64,000 nucleotides of DNA, from assembly GCA_965215215.1 (NCBI GenBank), contig OZ244043.1:1178001-1242000 (forward strand), written 5' to 3'. The DNA is from CALDTK01 sp965215215 (lineage in GTDB: Bacteria; Bacteroidota; Bacteroidia; Chitinophagales; Saprospiraceae). The stretch's first letter is position 1, and the number at the start of each line of letters is the position of its first letter. A model generated the notes under the pieces. It ran no database searches. It worked only from the letters and a program-made list of their open reading frames with translations, and was not told the origin of the DNA. Of this stretch, positions 56,900 to 64,000 are shown piece by piece. Position numbers and translations under genes: made by a program.

Positions 56900-58333
56900 A
56901 TGTCCCCAGACCCCCACCTCTTCGTCACCTTCGGAGCCACCGGCGACCTCAACCGCCGCAAGCTCCTCCCCGCCCTCTACGAAATCTCCCAGGCCGAAAG
57001 CGCCCCCCACTTCGCGATCCTCGGCGCCTCCCGCTCCCAACTCTCCGACGAGGATTTCGCCACCCTCGTCGCCGAATCCCTCGTGGAGTTCGCCAAGGTG
57101 TCGGAGGCCGACGCCAGGGCGTGGCTCAAAGGCAAGCTGCACTTCCAGTCGCTCACGCAGGAGGAGGATCCCTACAAAATGCTCGTGGAGCGCGTCCACG
57201 CGCTCGAGGAGCAGCACCGACTGGGGGGCAATGCGGTGTACTACCTCTCGCTGCCGCCGCAGGTGTTCCCGAAAGCCATCGAGGGCCTCGGGAAGTACGG
57301 GGCGAACGACCAGGACGGTTGGACCCGCCTCGTGGTCGAGAAGCCTTTCGGCCACGACCTCGAAAGCGCACGGGAGCTCAACGCACTCGTGCACGAGTAT
57401 TTCGAAGAAGAACAAGTGTACCGGATCGACCACTACCTCGGCAAGGAGACCGTCCAAAACTTACTCGCCTTCCGCTTCGCGAACGCGCTGTTCGAGCCGC
57501 TTTGGAACCGCGACCGCATTCAGCGAATCGAGATTACGGTTGCCGAAAGTCTGGGGGTGGAAGACCGGGCCACCTACTACGATCAGGCCGGCGCGCTGAA
57601 GGACATGATCCAGAACCACCTCACGCAGCTGCTCACGGTGATCGCGATGGACGTACCGGCCTCCTTTACCGCACCGGACATCAAGGTCGAGAAGCTCAAG
57701 GTGCTCGAGTCGATCCGCCCGATCGAGGACGACGACATCATCTTCGGGCAGTACGCGGCGAGCGAGGACGGCAAGCTGCCCGCCTACCTCGACGAGGAGG
57801 ACATCCCGCAGGACTCACAGAACGATACCTACGTGGCGGTGAGCGTGCGCATCGACACCTGGCGCTGGCAGGGCGTGCCGTTTTTACTGCGCACCGGGAA
57901 GCGACTGCCGCAGAAGCTCACGCAAATCGCGATCGTATTCCAGTGTGCACCGGTATCGCTCTTCAACCCCGAGGAGAATCCCCAGGGGGTCGCCAACGAC
58001 GTACTGTTGATCAACATCGCCCCGGAAGAGGGCGTGGAGATGCTCTTCAACGTAAAGCAACCGGGCCAGGGGATGCGGCTCCAGCGTCAGCACCTCAATT
58101 TCAAGTACAGCGATACGTTCGGCGACTTACCCGATGCCTACACCGCGCTCCTCTACGACGTGATGGAGGGTGACCGGACGCTCTTCGTGAGCGCCGCCGA
58201 GGTGGAGGCGAGTTGGGCGGTGTACGAGCCGTTGCTCACGCGCGAAAAAACGCTCCACCCCTACCCCGCCGGGAGTTGGGGGCCGGAGGCAGCCCGCAAT
58301 TTTGCTGCGGACTGGGAGACGGGGGGCGAATAG
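56900..58333 (+). CDS. zwf: Glucose-6-phosphate 1-dehydrogenase
   Basis: A 477-residue enzyme of standard length oxidising glucose 6-phosphate to 6-phosphogluconolactone. The dinucleotide motif GATGDL is at 12-17, VVEKPFG at 145-151, the catalytic segment RIDHYLGKE at 175-183, and PVSL...PEENP toward the C-terminus. With gnd upstream and pgl at 62962 it completes the oxidative pentose phosphate branch. Transcription probably begins after the GxxExxY unit or runs through from gnd; no promoter was identified. The 5' end shows a C-rich codon run (residues 8-40). Confidence 0.94.
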   Translation: MSPDPHLFVTFGATGDLNRRKLLPALYEISQAESAPHFAILGASRSQLSDEDFATLVAESLVEFAKVSEADARAWLKGKLHFQSLTQEEDPYKMLVERVHALEEQHRLGGNAVYYLSLPPQVFPKAIEGLGKYGANDQDGWTRLVVEKPFGHDLESARELNALVHEYFEEEQVYRIDHYLGKETVQNLLAFRFANALFEPLWNRDRIQRIEITVAESLGVEDRATYYDQAGALKDMIQNHLTQLLTVIAMDVPASFTAPDIKVEKLKVLESIRPIEDDDIIFGQYAASEDGKLPAYLDEEDIPQDSQNDTYVAVSVRIDTWRWQGVPFLLRTGKRLPQKLTQIAIVFQCAPVSLFNPEENPQGVANDVLLINIAPEEGVEMLFNVKQPGQGMRLQRQHLNFKYSDTFGDLPDAYTALLYDVMEGDRTLFVSAAEVEASWAVYEPLLTREKTLHPYPAGSWGPEAARNFAADWETGGE

Positions 58334-58376
58334 CCTCTGCGCCCTGGCCTCCGGCCCCAACTCGCTACCGATCGAT

Positions 58377-58865
58377 CTACTCGACCGTGATCGTGTAGTG
58401 GGGAGTGGGGTTCAAGGGGCAGGAGTACACGTACTCACCGGGCTCAAGCGTCACCACGCCCGTACTCTCGGTGGTGCCCGGGGCGATTGGCGCGGTAGAA
58501 AAGGAGTTCTCGATCGCCGTCTCCATTACGTCGCCATCTTGGTCTTCGGCGCGCTGGATCACGAAGCCCACTTCGTGGTCGACGCCGTCGTTGGTGATCT
58601 CGAACTGGTACTGCCCGGGAGCGAGGTCGAGGTGCGTGGTAGTAAACTCACCGGGGGTTTGGTTGAGCTCGACGGTGGTCACCTCCGCGGTTGCCGCGGA
58701 CGCGTCCATCTCGGCGTCGGCCGCACGGTCCGTCGACTCGGAGGACTCGGTCATTTCTTCTGTTACGGAATCGGAAATTTGCTGAGCGGCGAGCTCAGCG
58801 GTGGCGAACAGGCCCAGCGCAGTTGCGGCTAGGGTTATGTTGCGGACGGCAGTTAGGATCATCAT
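58377..58865 (-). CDS. Exported cupredoxin-like protein
   Basis: A 162-residue protein with a signal peptide (ELAAQ, about residue 28), an acidic low-complexity linker (about 31-60), and a C-terminal cupredoxin domain: LDLAPGQYQFEITNDGVDHEVGFVI and LEPGEYVYSCPLNPTPHYTITVE. The probable copper ligands are H97, C149 and H156. The axial Met usually found after the second His is absent, so a type 1 site with altered axial ligand, or loss of copper, is possible. It may be a periplasmic electron carrier. It stands alone, convergent with zwf. Confidence 0.8.
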   Translation of the reverse strand: MMILTAVRNITLAATALGLFATAELAAQQISDSVTEEMTESSESTDRAADAEMDASAATAEVTTVELNQTPGEFTTTHLDLAPGQYQFEITNDGVDHEVGFVIQRAEDQDGDVMETAIENSFSTAPIAPGTTESTGVVTLEPGEYVYSCPLNPTPHYTITVE

Positions 58866-59005
58866 TACACTCGGTTTCTAAGCGGTTGGTTTGCTGAATT
58901 AGCACCGCGAAGTTGAATCCGTGCACCCGTGCCCCGGGGCCGGCTTGTTCCCGACTCTTTATCAATAGATCCCGCATTCCGCAATATCCCCGACGAATTT
59001 TCATC

Positions 59006-59971
59006 ATGTCCAGTCTTCAGACAACCAGAATAACCATCGCCATCGCCCAGGTCACCCCCGTTTGGCTCGACCGGGAGGCTACGCTCGCGAAGGTGACCGA
59101 CCACGTGCGGCAGGCCGGGGAGCGGGGCGCCCGCCTGGTGTGTTTTGGCGAAAGCCTGGTGCCCGGCTACCCCTTCTGGCTGTCGCTCACGCACGGTTCG
59201 GCCTTCGACGACCGCATCCAGAAGGAGCTGCACGCGCACTACCTCCGCGAGGCGGTACAGATCGAGCGGGGCGACCTCGACGAGGTTTGTGCTGCCGCAA
59301 AACAGGCCGCCTGTGCCGTGTACCTCGGCGTCCTCGAACGGCCGGGGGACCGGGGCGGGCACAGCGCGTACGCCAGCCTGGTCTACATCGACGAGCGGGG
59401 CGAGATCCGGAGCGTCCACCGCAAGCTGCAACCGACCTACGAGGAGCGCCTGTGCTGGTCGCCCGGCGACGGTAACGGTCTGCTCACGCACGCGCTCGGT
59501 GCCTTTACGGTCGGCGGACTCAATTGCTGGGAGAACTGGATGCCGCTGCCCCGGGCGGCACTCTACGCACAGGGCGAAAACCTGCACGTGGCCGTCTGGC
59601 CGGGCACGTACCGCAACACGCACGACATCACCCCTTTCCTCGCCAAGGAGGGTCGCTCGTACTCCGTGGCCGCCTCCACGTTCATGCGGCGCGAGGACAT
59701 CCCGAGGTCCATCCCGCAATACGACCTGATCCACGCCGTAGCGCCCGAGGTACTCGCCGACGGCGGAAGCTGCGTGGCCGCGCCGGACGGAAGTTGGCTG
59801 ATCGAGCCGGTTTGCGGGCGCGAGGAGCTCCTCACCTGCGAGCTCGACCTAGACCGCGTTTACGAGGAGCGGCAAAATTTCGACCCCAGCGGTCACTATT
59901 CGCGCCCGGACGTGACGCGGCTCGACGTGAATCGACGACGCTTAGCGATCGCTTCGTTTAGCGAGGAGTGA
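59006..59971 (+). CDS. Nitrilase (carbon-nitrogen hydrolase)
   Basis: A 321-residue member of the nitrilase superfamily with a complete Glu-Lys-Cys triad: E49 in CFGESLVPGYPFW, K140 in HRKLQPTYEER and C174 in GGLNCWENW. The ESLVPGYP and NCWENWMP contexts are those of true nitrilases (branch 1) rather than amidases, so the substrate is probably an organic nitrile converted to the acid and ammonia. It is cytoplasmic and often forms spirals. The ATG at 59006 follows 141 bases of intergenic DNA after the divergent cupredoxin gene. One copy of the dispersed 14-mer is at 59142. An aldo-keto reductase gene follows in the same direction. Confidence 0.9.
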   Translation: MSSLQTTRITIAIAQVTPVWLDREATLAKVTDHVRQAGERGARLVCFGESLVPGYPFWLSLTHGSAFDDRIQKELHAHYLREAVQIERGDLDEVCAAAKQAACAVYLGVLERPGDRGGHSAYASLVYIDERGEIRSVHRKLQPTYEERLCWSPGDGNGLLTHALGAFTVGGLNCWENWMPLPRAALYAQGENLHVAVWPGTYRNTHDITPFLAKEGRSYSVAASTFMRREDIPRSIPQYDLIHAVAPEVLADGGSCVAAPDGSWLIEPVCGREELLTCELDLDRVYEERQNFDPSGHYSRPDVTRLDVNRRRLAIASFSEE

Positions 59972-60056
59972 CGCCGAGTCGTCTCCCATCCGGGAAGCCC
60001 CCCCCGGCCGAACACCCGCCTCACCTACTCGCTTCTTGTTGAGAAAGCAGCCCGAC

Positions 60057-61046
60057 ATGCAGTACCACCCCATCGGAACCACCTTCGAAGTCAGCGAAGT
60101 CGGCCTCGGCTGCTGGCAGCTCGGCGCCGACTGGGGTGACGCCCCGAGCTCCGAGCGGGCGCACGGGATACTCCGGGCGGCGGTCGACGGCGGCGTTCGC
60201 TTCTTCGACACCGCGGACGTGTACGGCGACGGGCGCAGCGAACGACTCATCGGTGGATTCATCGCGCGAACCGGAGGGCGTGAAGACCTCCGCGTAGCCA
60301 CGAAATTCGGACGCGGGGGCGATGTATTTCCCGACGGCTACACCGAAGCGAAGTTGCGCCGAGCCGTGCGGGATTCGCGGGAGCGCCTGGGCGTGGAGAC
60401 GATCGACCTGCTTCAACTGCACTGCATCCCGATGGCCGTCATGCAACGGGGGGAGATCTGGGGTTGGCTCCGCGAGCTACGCAGCGAGGGGCTGATACAC
60501 GACTTCGGCGCGAGCGTCGAAACGGTCGAGGAGGGCCTGTTTTGCCTTGAGCAAGAGGGAATTGCCTCCCTACAAATTATCCTCAATCTCTTCCGCCAGA
60601 AACCGCTCGAAGAGCTGGTGCCCCGGGCCGCAGAGCGAGGCGTCGGCATTATCGCCCGCGTACCCTTGGCCTCGGGCTTACTTACCGGCAAATTCTCGAA
60701 AGACACGGAGTTTGCGAAAAGCGACCACCGTAATTTCAACCGCGACGGGGAGGCCTTCAACGTCGGGGAGACCTTCGCCGGATTACCCTTCGAAAAAGGC
60801 GTCGAGCTTGCGCAAAAACTCGGGTCGGACTACCTACCCGAGGACATGAGCATGGCCGGGATGAGCATCCGCTGGCTGCTCGATCAGCCGGGCGTAAGTA
60901 GCGTGATCGCCGGGGCGAGCAGCGAACTTCAGGCGCGACAAAACGCTTCGGCCGCCGATCTCCCCCCACTCTCAGAGGAGTTGCACGCCGGCCTGCGGGA
61001 GTTCTACGATCGTGACGTGAAGTCATTCATCCGCGGACCCTACTGA
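60057..61046 (+). CDS. Aldo/keto reductase
   Basis: A 329-residue TIM-barrel oxidoreductase with the AKR tetrad: D51 and Y56 in FFDTADVYGDGRSE, K83 in ATKFGR and H122 in LLQLHCIP. VGIIARVPLASGLLTGKF and the C-terminal VIAGASS are the NADPH-binding segments. It reduces an aldehyde or ketone; the substrate is unknown. It may form an operon with the upstream nitrilase (85-base gap). ATG 60057 matches the usual short N-terminal strand; a TTG at 60036 would add 7 residues. One copy of the dispersed 14-mer is at 60806. Confidence 0.88.
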   Translation: MQYHPIGTTFEVSEVGLGCWQLGADWGDAPSSERAHGILRAAVDGGVRFFDTADVYGDGRSERLIGGFIARTGGREDLRVATKFGRGGDVFPDGYTEAKLRRAVRDSRERLGVETIDLLQLHCIPMAVMQRGEIWGWLRELRSEGLIHDFGASVETVEEGLFCLEQEGIASLQIILNLFRQKPLEELVPRAAERGVGIIARVPLASGLLTGKFSKDTEFAKSDHRNFNRDGEAFNVGETFAGLPFEKGVELAQKLGSDYLPEDMSMAGMSIRWLLDQPGVSSVIAGASSELQARQNASAADLPPLSEELHAGLREFYDRDVKSFIRGPY

Positions 61047-61112
61047 CTCCGAAGCGCTTCGCAAACTGATTGGCGGGCGCACACATCCCCCTCGGAATGA
61101 CATCTATGCTGT

Positions 61113-61550
61113 ATGCCTGACACACTCAAGTCCCTTACCGTAAAGACCGAGGTCGACGCGCCACGTGATCGCGTTTGGACCTACTACACCGACGCCGAGC
61201 ACATCGTGCACTGGAACGCCGCTGCGCCTGACTGGCACACCCCCCGCGCGCAGACCGACCTGCGCGTGGGCGGTACCTTCAACTACCGCATGGAGGCCCG
61301 CGACAAGAGCCACGGCTTCGACCTGGAGGGTCGCTTCAGCGCCGTGGACGCACCGAAGAAGGTCGCCTACACCTTCGACGACGGGCGCACCGTAACCGTT
61401 GAGTTCGAGGACGCCGGTGAGGGTCGCACCGCGCTTACGCAAACCTTCGTGCCCGAGGGGGAGACCTCCGCCGAGCAGCAGCGCGCCGGTTGGCAGGCGA
61501 TCTTGGATTCTTTCCGGGCGTACGCCGAGGCGCAGGGGAGCGGTAGCTAA
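61113..61550 (+). CDS. SRPBCC (AHSA1-like) domain protein
   Basis: A 145-residue helix-grip protein of the AHSA1/START-like group: LTVKTEVDAPRDRVWTYYTDAEHIVHWN, WHTPRAQTDLRVGGTFNYRMEARD, FDLEGRFSAVDAPKKVAYTFDDGRTVTVEFED, and GWQAILDSFRAYAE. Such proteins bind small hydrophobic ligands or act as stress-related accessory proteins, and no specific role is known. Its stop shares CTAA with the convergent DinB gene. Confidence 0.88.
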   Translation: MPDTLKSLTVKTEVDAPRDRVWTYYTDAEHIVHWNAAAPDWHTPRAQTDLRVGGTFNYRMEARDKSHGFDLEGRFSAVDAPKKVAYTFDDGRTVTVEFEDAGEGRTALTQTFVPEGETSAEQQRAGWQAILDSFRAYAEAQGSGS

Positions 61551-62077
61551 GCGGTTGGGCCGTAGCGCTCCGCGTAGACCGCGATGTGGTGGTACATATG
61601 TCCGGCGATGATGAAGCCCATGGCCCGCGTCGACATCGGTGCGCCACTCGCGGTACCGATCTCCAGGAGTGCTTTCGGGCTCAGGCTCGCGAAGAGGGCT
61701 TTGGTGCCGGTGCGCACGGCGCGCAGCTCATCGAGCATAGGGTCGAAAGCCGGTTTCCCGCCCGCAGTTTTGGCGTAAGCATCCTGATCGAAGCCGGGCA
61801 GCGGGGTTTTGTCTCCGCGCCCGATCCGGAGGGCGCGGTAGGCGAAGATTCGCTCCGTGTCGATGATGTGTTGCAGGGCTTGGGCGACGGTCCATTTGCC
61901 GGGGCCGTAGGCGTAGTGGTGGCGCGCTGCGGGGAGTGCCCCGAGCCAGTTGAGCAGGCGGGCCAGGCTATCGTCGAAGGCACCCGAGAGTGGTAGCTCC
62001 GGCGGGACTGCGTTGACGTACGTAGCGTAGAACGGGGCGTATTCTTCGGAAAGAAGATCGGTGACTTTGATGGGCAT
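61547..62077 (-). CDS. DinB family protein
   Basis: A 176-residue DinB-superfamily four-helix bundle. The ligand histidines are H70 (VAQALQHIIDTE), H160 and H164 (IIAGHMYHHIAVY). YGPGKWTVAQ is the typical helix-2 entry. It is distinct from the DinB protein at 10986, with low similarity beyond the fold. Its gene is convergent with the SRPBCC gene, sharing four bases at the stops. A copy of the dispersed 14-mer is at 61767. Confidence 0.88.
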   Translation of the reverse strand: MPIKVTDLLSEEYAPFYATYVNAVPPELPLSGAFDDSLARLLNWLGALPAARHHYAYGPGKWTVAQALQHIIDTERIFAYRALRIGRGDKTPLPGFDQDAYAKTAGGKPAFDPMLDELRAVRTGTKALFASLSPKALLEIGTASGAPMSTRAMGFIIAGHMYHHIAVYAERYGPTA

Positions 62078-62293
62078 AGTCTAAGGGTACGGCAACGGGT
62101 AGCCAGTACGGGAATGTACCTTCTACGAACCGCAGTGGGGGCGGCACTTTTTACTATGCCTTTTTCGGGCAGTAGCCCGGAATTCGCCGATCCATAGCGA
62201 ACTGATGCCGCCCCGGTTGCGTCGTGGTAGGTACCGGCTCCATGATCGGTTCGAACAGCCCGTCCTTACAACCATAAGCCGTAAACTGCCCCC
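62078..62293. other. Divergent intergenic region upstream of carbonic anhydrase
   Basis: Contains a short CGGGC/GCCCG hairpin near 62165-62178 preceded by a T run on the plus strand, a layout that does not fit a terminator for either neighbour. No gene is seen. Confidence 0.4.
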
Positions 62294-62920
62294 ATGCAAA
62301 TCCAACAGATCTTCCGCAACAACGCCGACTGGGTGAAAGGCAAGCTCGCCACCGACGAGGCGTACTTCGAAAACCTCTCGAAGGGGCAGCACCCGGAGAT
62401 CCTCTACATCGGTTGCTCCGACTCGCGCGTGACCGCCGAAGATCTGATGGGCCTCGGGCCGGGCGAAGTATTCGTGCACCGCAACATCGCGAACATGGTG
62501 CTCAACACCGACCTCAACTCGGCTTCGGTGATCGACTACGCCGTGGAGCACCTCAAGGTGAAGCGCATCGTGGTGTGCGGGCACTACTACTGCGGTGGGG
62601 TAAAGGCGGCCATGGGCTCGGACGACCTCGGCATCCTCAATCCCTGGCTGCGCTCGATTCGAGACGTGTACCGTTTGCACCAAGCCGAGCTCAGCGAGAT
62701 CGACGACGAGGAAGCGCGCTACAGGCGCTTCGTGGAGCTCAACGTGCAGGAGCAGTGCGTAAACTTGATGAAGACGGGTATCGTACAGAAGGCCTACGAG
62801 GCCGGCAAACTGGAGGTGCACGGTTGGGTGTTCGACATTCGCAGCGGCAAGCTCGTCGACCTAGAGCTCGAGCTCGACGACATCGTCAAAGACATCAAAT
62901 CCATTTACGCCCTCAGCTAG
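62294..62920 (+). CDS. can: Beta-class carbonic anhydrase
   Basis: A 208-residue enzyme interconverting CO2 and bicarbonate. The zinc ligands are C41 (CSDSRV, with D43 and R45 forming the conserved dyad), H97 and C100 (VVCGHYYCGG). HRNIAN and LDYAVEHL-like (IDYAVEHLKVK) segments are standard. It is a soluble cytoplasmic protein of normal length. pgl follows 41 bases downstream in the same direction and may be co-transcribed. Confidence 0.93.
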   Translation: MQIQQIFRNNADWVKGKLATDEAYFENLSKGQHPEILYIGCSDSRVTAEDLMGLGPGEVFVHRNIANMVLNTDLNSASVIDYAVEHLKVKRIVVCGHYYCGGVKAAMGSDDLGILNPWLRSIRDVYRLHQAELSEIDDEEARYRRFVELNVQEQCVNLMKTGIVQKAYEAGKLEVHGWVFDIRSGKLVDLELELDDIVKDIKSIYALS

Positions 62921-62961
62921 TCACGGAGCTACCTTTCGACTAACCTACTCGCGCCGCCGCC

Positions 62962-63693
62962 ATGTCCCGACCCCTCCCCCCCGCCGAGCGCACCGTCCGT
63001 CGGTTCAGCGCCGCCGAACAAGCCTCCCGGAAGCTCGCCTCCGAAACGGTCGACTTTCTCCGGGAGCGACTCGAGGATGCCGGCAACGCCAAGGTGGTCC
63101 TGACGGGTGGATCCTCGCCCGTGCGACTCTACCGACTCTGGGGCGAAGACTACCGGGAGGCCATCGACTGGACGCGCGTCCATTTCTTCTGGGGCGACGA
63201 GCGGATGGTGCCGCACGAGCACGACGATTCCAACGTCCTGCTCGCCGCCCCCCTCCTCGACGCTATCGCGGCGCCACAGCCCAACCGGCACCCCTGGCCC
63301 ACGGACATGAGCGGACCGGGCGCGGCGCGGGCCATGGCCGACGTACTTGAAGCAACCCGATCGACGGGCGTTTACGGCTTCGACGTATTGCTCCTCGGCG
63401 TCGGTCCGGACGGCCACGTAGCGAGCCTCTTCCCGGGGGATAAGCCCTGGACCGACCTCGACGACGAGGACGCCCCCCGCGTACGCTACGTTCGGGATAG
63501 CCCCAAACCACCACCGGAGCGACTCACCTACACCCTACCCCAACTCAACAGCGCGCGGCGTACCTACCTCCTCGCCTTCGGCGATTCGAAGGCGGAGATC
63601 GTGCAGCAGCTAATCGACAGTAATCCGGACATTCCGGCCAGTTACGTTCAGGGAAGGGAGCAAACCGAACTTTGGACGGATGCTATCGGGTAG
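62962..63693 (+). CDS. pgl: 6-phosphogluconolactonase
   Basis: A 243-residue DevB-type lactonase that hydrolyses 6-phosphogluconolactone to 6-phosphogluconate. The landmarks are VVLTGGSSPVRLYRLW (phosphate loop), VHFFWGDERMVPHEHDDSN and LLGVGPDGHVASLFPG (catalytic His region). It completes the oxidative pentose phosphate branch with zwf and gnd, although about 4.6 kb of unrelated genes separates it from zwf. ATG 62983 is an in-frame start shorter by 7 residues, but none of the conserved blocks would be lost by either choice. Confidence 0.92.
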   Translation: MSRPLPPAERTVRRFSAAEQASRKLASETVDFLRERLEDAGNAKVVLTGGSSPVRLYRLWGEDYREAIDWTRVHFFWGDERMVPHEHDDSNVLLAAPLLDAIAAPQPNRHPWPTDMSGPGAARAMADVLEATRSTGVYGFDVLLLGVGPDGHVASLFPGDKPWTDLDDEDAPRVRYVRDSPKPPPERLTYTLPQLNSARRTYLLAFGDSKAEIVQQLIDSNPDIPASYVQGREQTELWTDAIG

Positions 63694-63723
63694 CGCACGG
63701 CCGTAGGGGCGACCTTTGCGGCT

Positions 63724-64000
63724 ATGCTTCATTCGTACGGGAGGCGAATCGCGCTTTGTAGTAGCCTCGCGTGGAGCGCGTTGGCCGCCGGGTTTGCGCA
63801 GCGCTTCGAGCCGCTCCGGAGCGTGGGCGAACTCTCTACCGACTTCACCGAGCCCGCCGCCGTGCGCTACCGCGGTAAGTCGGAGAGCAACCGGGAGTAC
63901 GCGCGACGCGAGCGCCGGAGTCGCGATAATTTCGCGCTCCAAACCTCCGTATTCCTCAACCGACTGCACCGCTCCGGGCAGGTCCTCACCGGCGACTGGG
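63724..64000 (+). CDS. Probable M48-family metalloprotease, N-terminal part (3' truncated by window)
   Basis: The frame runs to the window edge (92 codons). A signal peptide (to about AGFAQ, residue 26) is followed by ELSTDFTEPAAVRYRG, then FALQTSVFLNRLHRSGQVLTGDW. This resembles the pre-catalytic segment of Bacteroidota M48 proteases (FLL...N..LLLSGKVLFND...YVN.VAD). The HExxH motif would lie beyond the window, so the assignment is tentative. GACCTTTG, a near -7 box, ends 5 bases upstream of the ATG. Confidence 0.45.
   Translation, partial: MLHSYGRRIALCSSLAWSALAAGFAQRFEPLRSVGELSTDFTEPAAVRYRGKSESNREYARRERRSRDNFALQTSVFLNRLHRSGQVLTGDW

Noticed and set aside
62160..62180. CGGGC/GCCCG hairpin with adjacent T run
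   Set aside because: The T run precedes the stem for the plus strand and no gene ends there, so a terminator call is not supported.
1..64000. tRNA, rRNA, riboswitch and CRISPR loci
   Set aside because: I looked at the intergenic gaps for cloverleaf arms, T-loop GGTTCGA-type strings and regular repeats and found nothing that holds together. A covariance-model search would be decisive.

Overview
The window is about 64 kb of GC-rich DNA (roughly 60-65% G+C by eye), densely packed with short intergenic gaps. Several traits point to Bacteroidota. There are secreted proteins with type IX secretion (T9SS) C-terminal sorting domains, outer-membrane beta-barrels of the PorT-like type, many lipoproteins, families largely confined to this phylum (DUF5522, DUF2805), a single-Tyr type IIA topoisomerase of Bacteroidota style, and promoter -7 boxes of the TAnnTTTG type. 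The high G+C fits a Lewinella-like member of the Saprospiria; Rhodothermota is a second possibility. This placement is inference, since no rRNA gene is present.

Layout. 1-6.4 kb holds a truncated PI-PLC, a purple-acid-phosphatase-like lipoprotein, gluconokinase, a DUF1905/OmdA protein, an amino-acid decarboxylase translationally coupled to a DUF5522-GNAT fusion, a GluQ-type tRNA-modifying synthetase and a DUF2805 protein. 6.5-11 kb is a low-GC scar: a mosaic exported-protein gene, a wrecked IS1380-family transposase, an AT-rich lipoprotein gene, a wrecked IS5-family transposase and the orphaned native 3' end of the mosaic gene's paralogue. A DinB gene and a 160-bp MITE-like inverted-repeat element follow. 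11.8-25 kb carries an MFS exporter, a GH130 enzyme, a three-gene operon resembling D-glutamate catabolism (fold-type II PLP enzyme, DgcN, DgcA), a membrane-anchored patatin, UDP-glucose dehydrogenase, a class D beta-lactamase and a large T9SS-exported protein. 25-27.2 kb has a lipoprotein, a KTSC protein and a second scar with two tandem 3' remnants of HEIGH (M57) metallopeptidases. 27-47.7 kb holds a sterol desaturase, parC, a SWIM-like protein, metF, outer-membrane proteins, an M14 carboxypeptidase, fumarylacetoacetase, a PBP4-type peptidase, a lipoprotein methyltransferase, gyrB, an ABC exporter and a T9SS protein. 47.6-55.2 kb holds an OmpH/Skp lipoprotein, envelope proteins, a CotH-like kinase, a PD-(D/E)XK protein and a TSP3-repeat adhesin with a companion. 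55.4-64 kb holds gnd, a frameshifted GxxExxY gene between inverted repeats, zwf, a cupredoxin, a nitrilase, an aldo-keto reductase, SRPBCC and DinB proteins, a carbonic anhydrase, pgl and the start of a probable M48 protease.

Metabolic links. gntK, gnd, zwf and pgl together supply gluconate phosphorylation and the oxidative pentose phosphate steps. The gnd/zwf pair is split by the GxxExxY unit. The dgc-like operon suggests use of D-amino acids, perhaps released from peptidoglycan.

The most striking unexplained signal is a dispersed 14-mer, GTTTTNGCGNAAGC. It occurs 22 times in exact form (13 in one orientation, 9 in the other), inside and between genes, far above chance. It behaves like an uptake-sequence or HIP1-type genome motif and, as far as I know, has not been described for this group.
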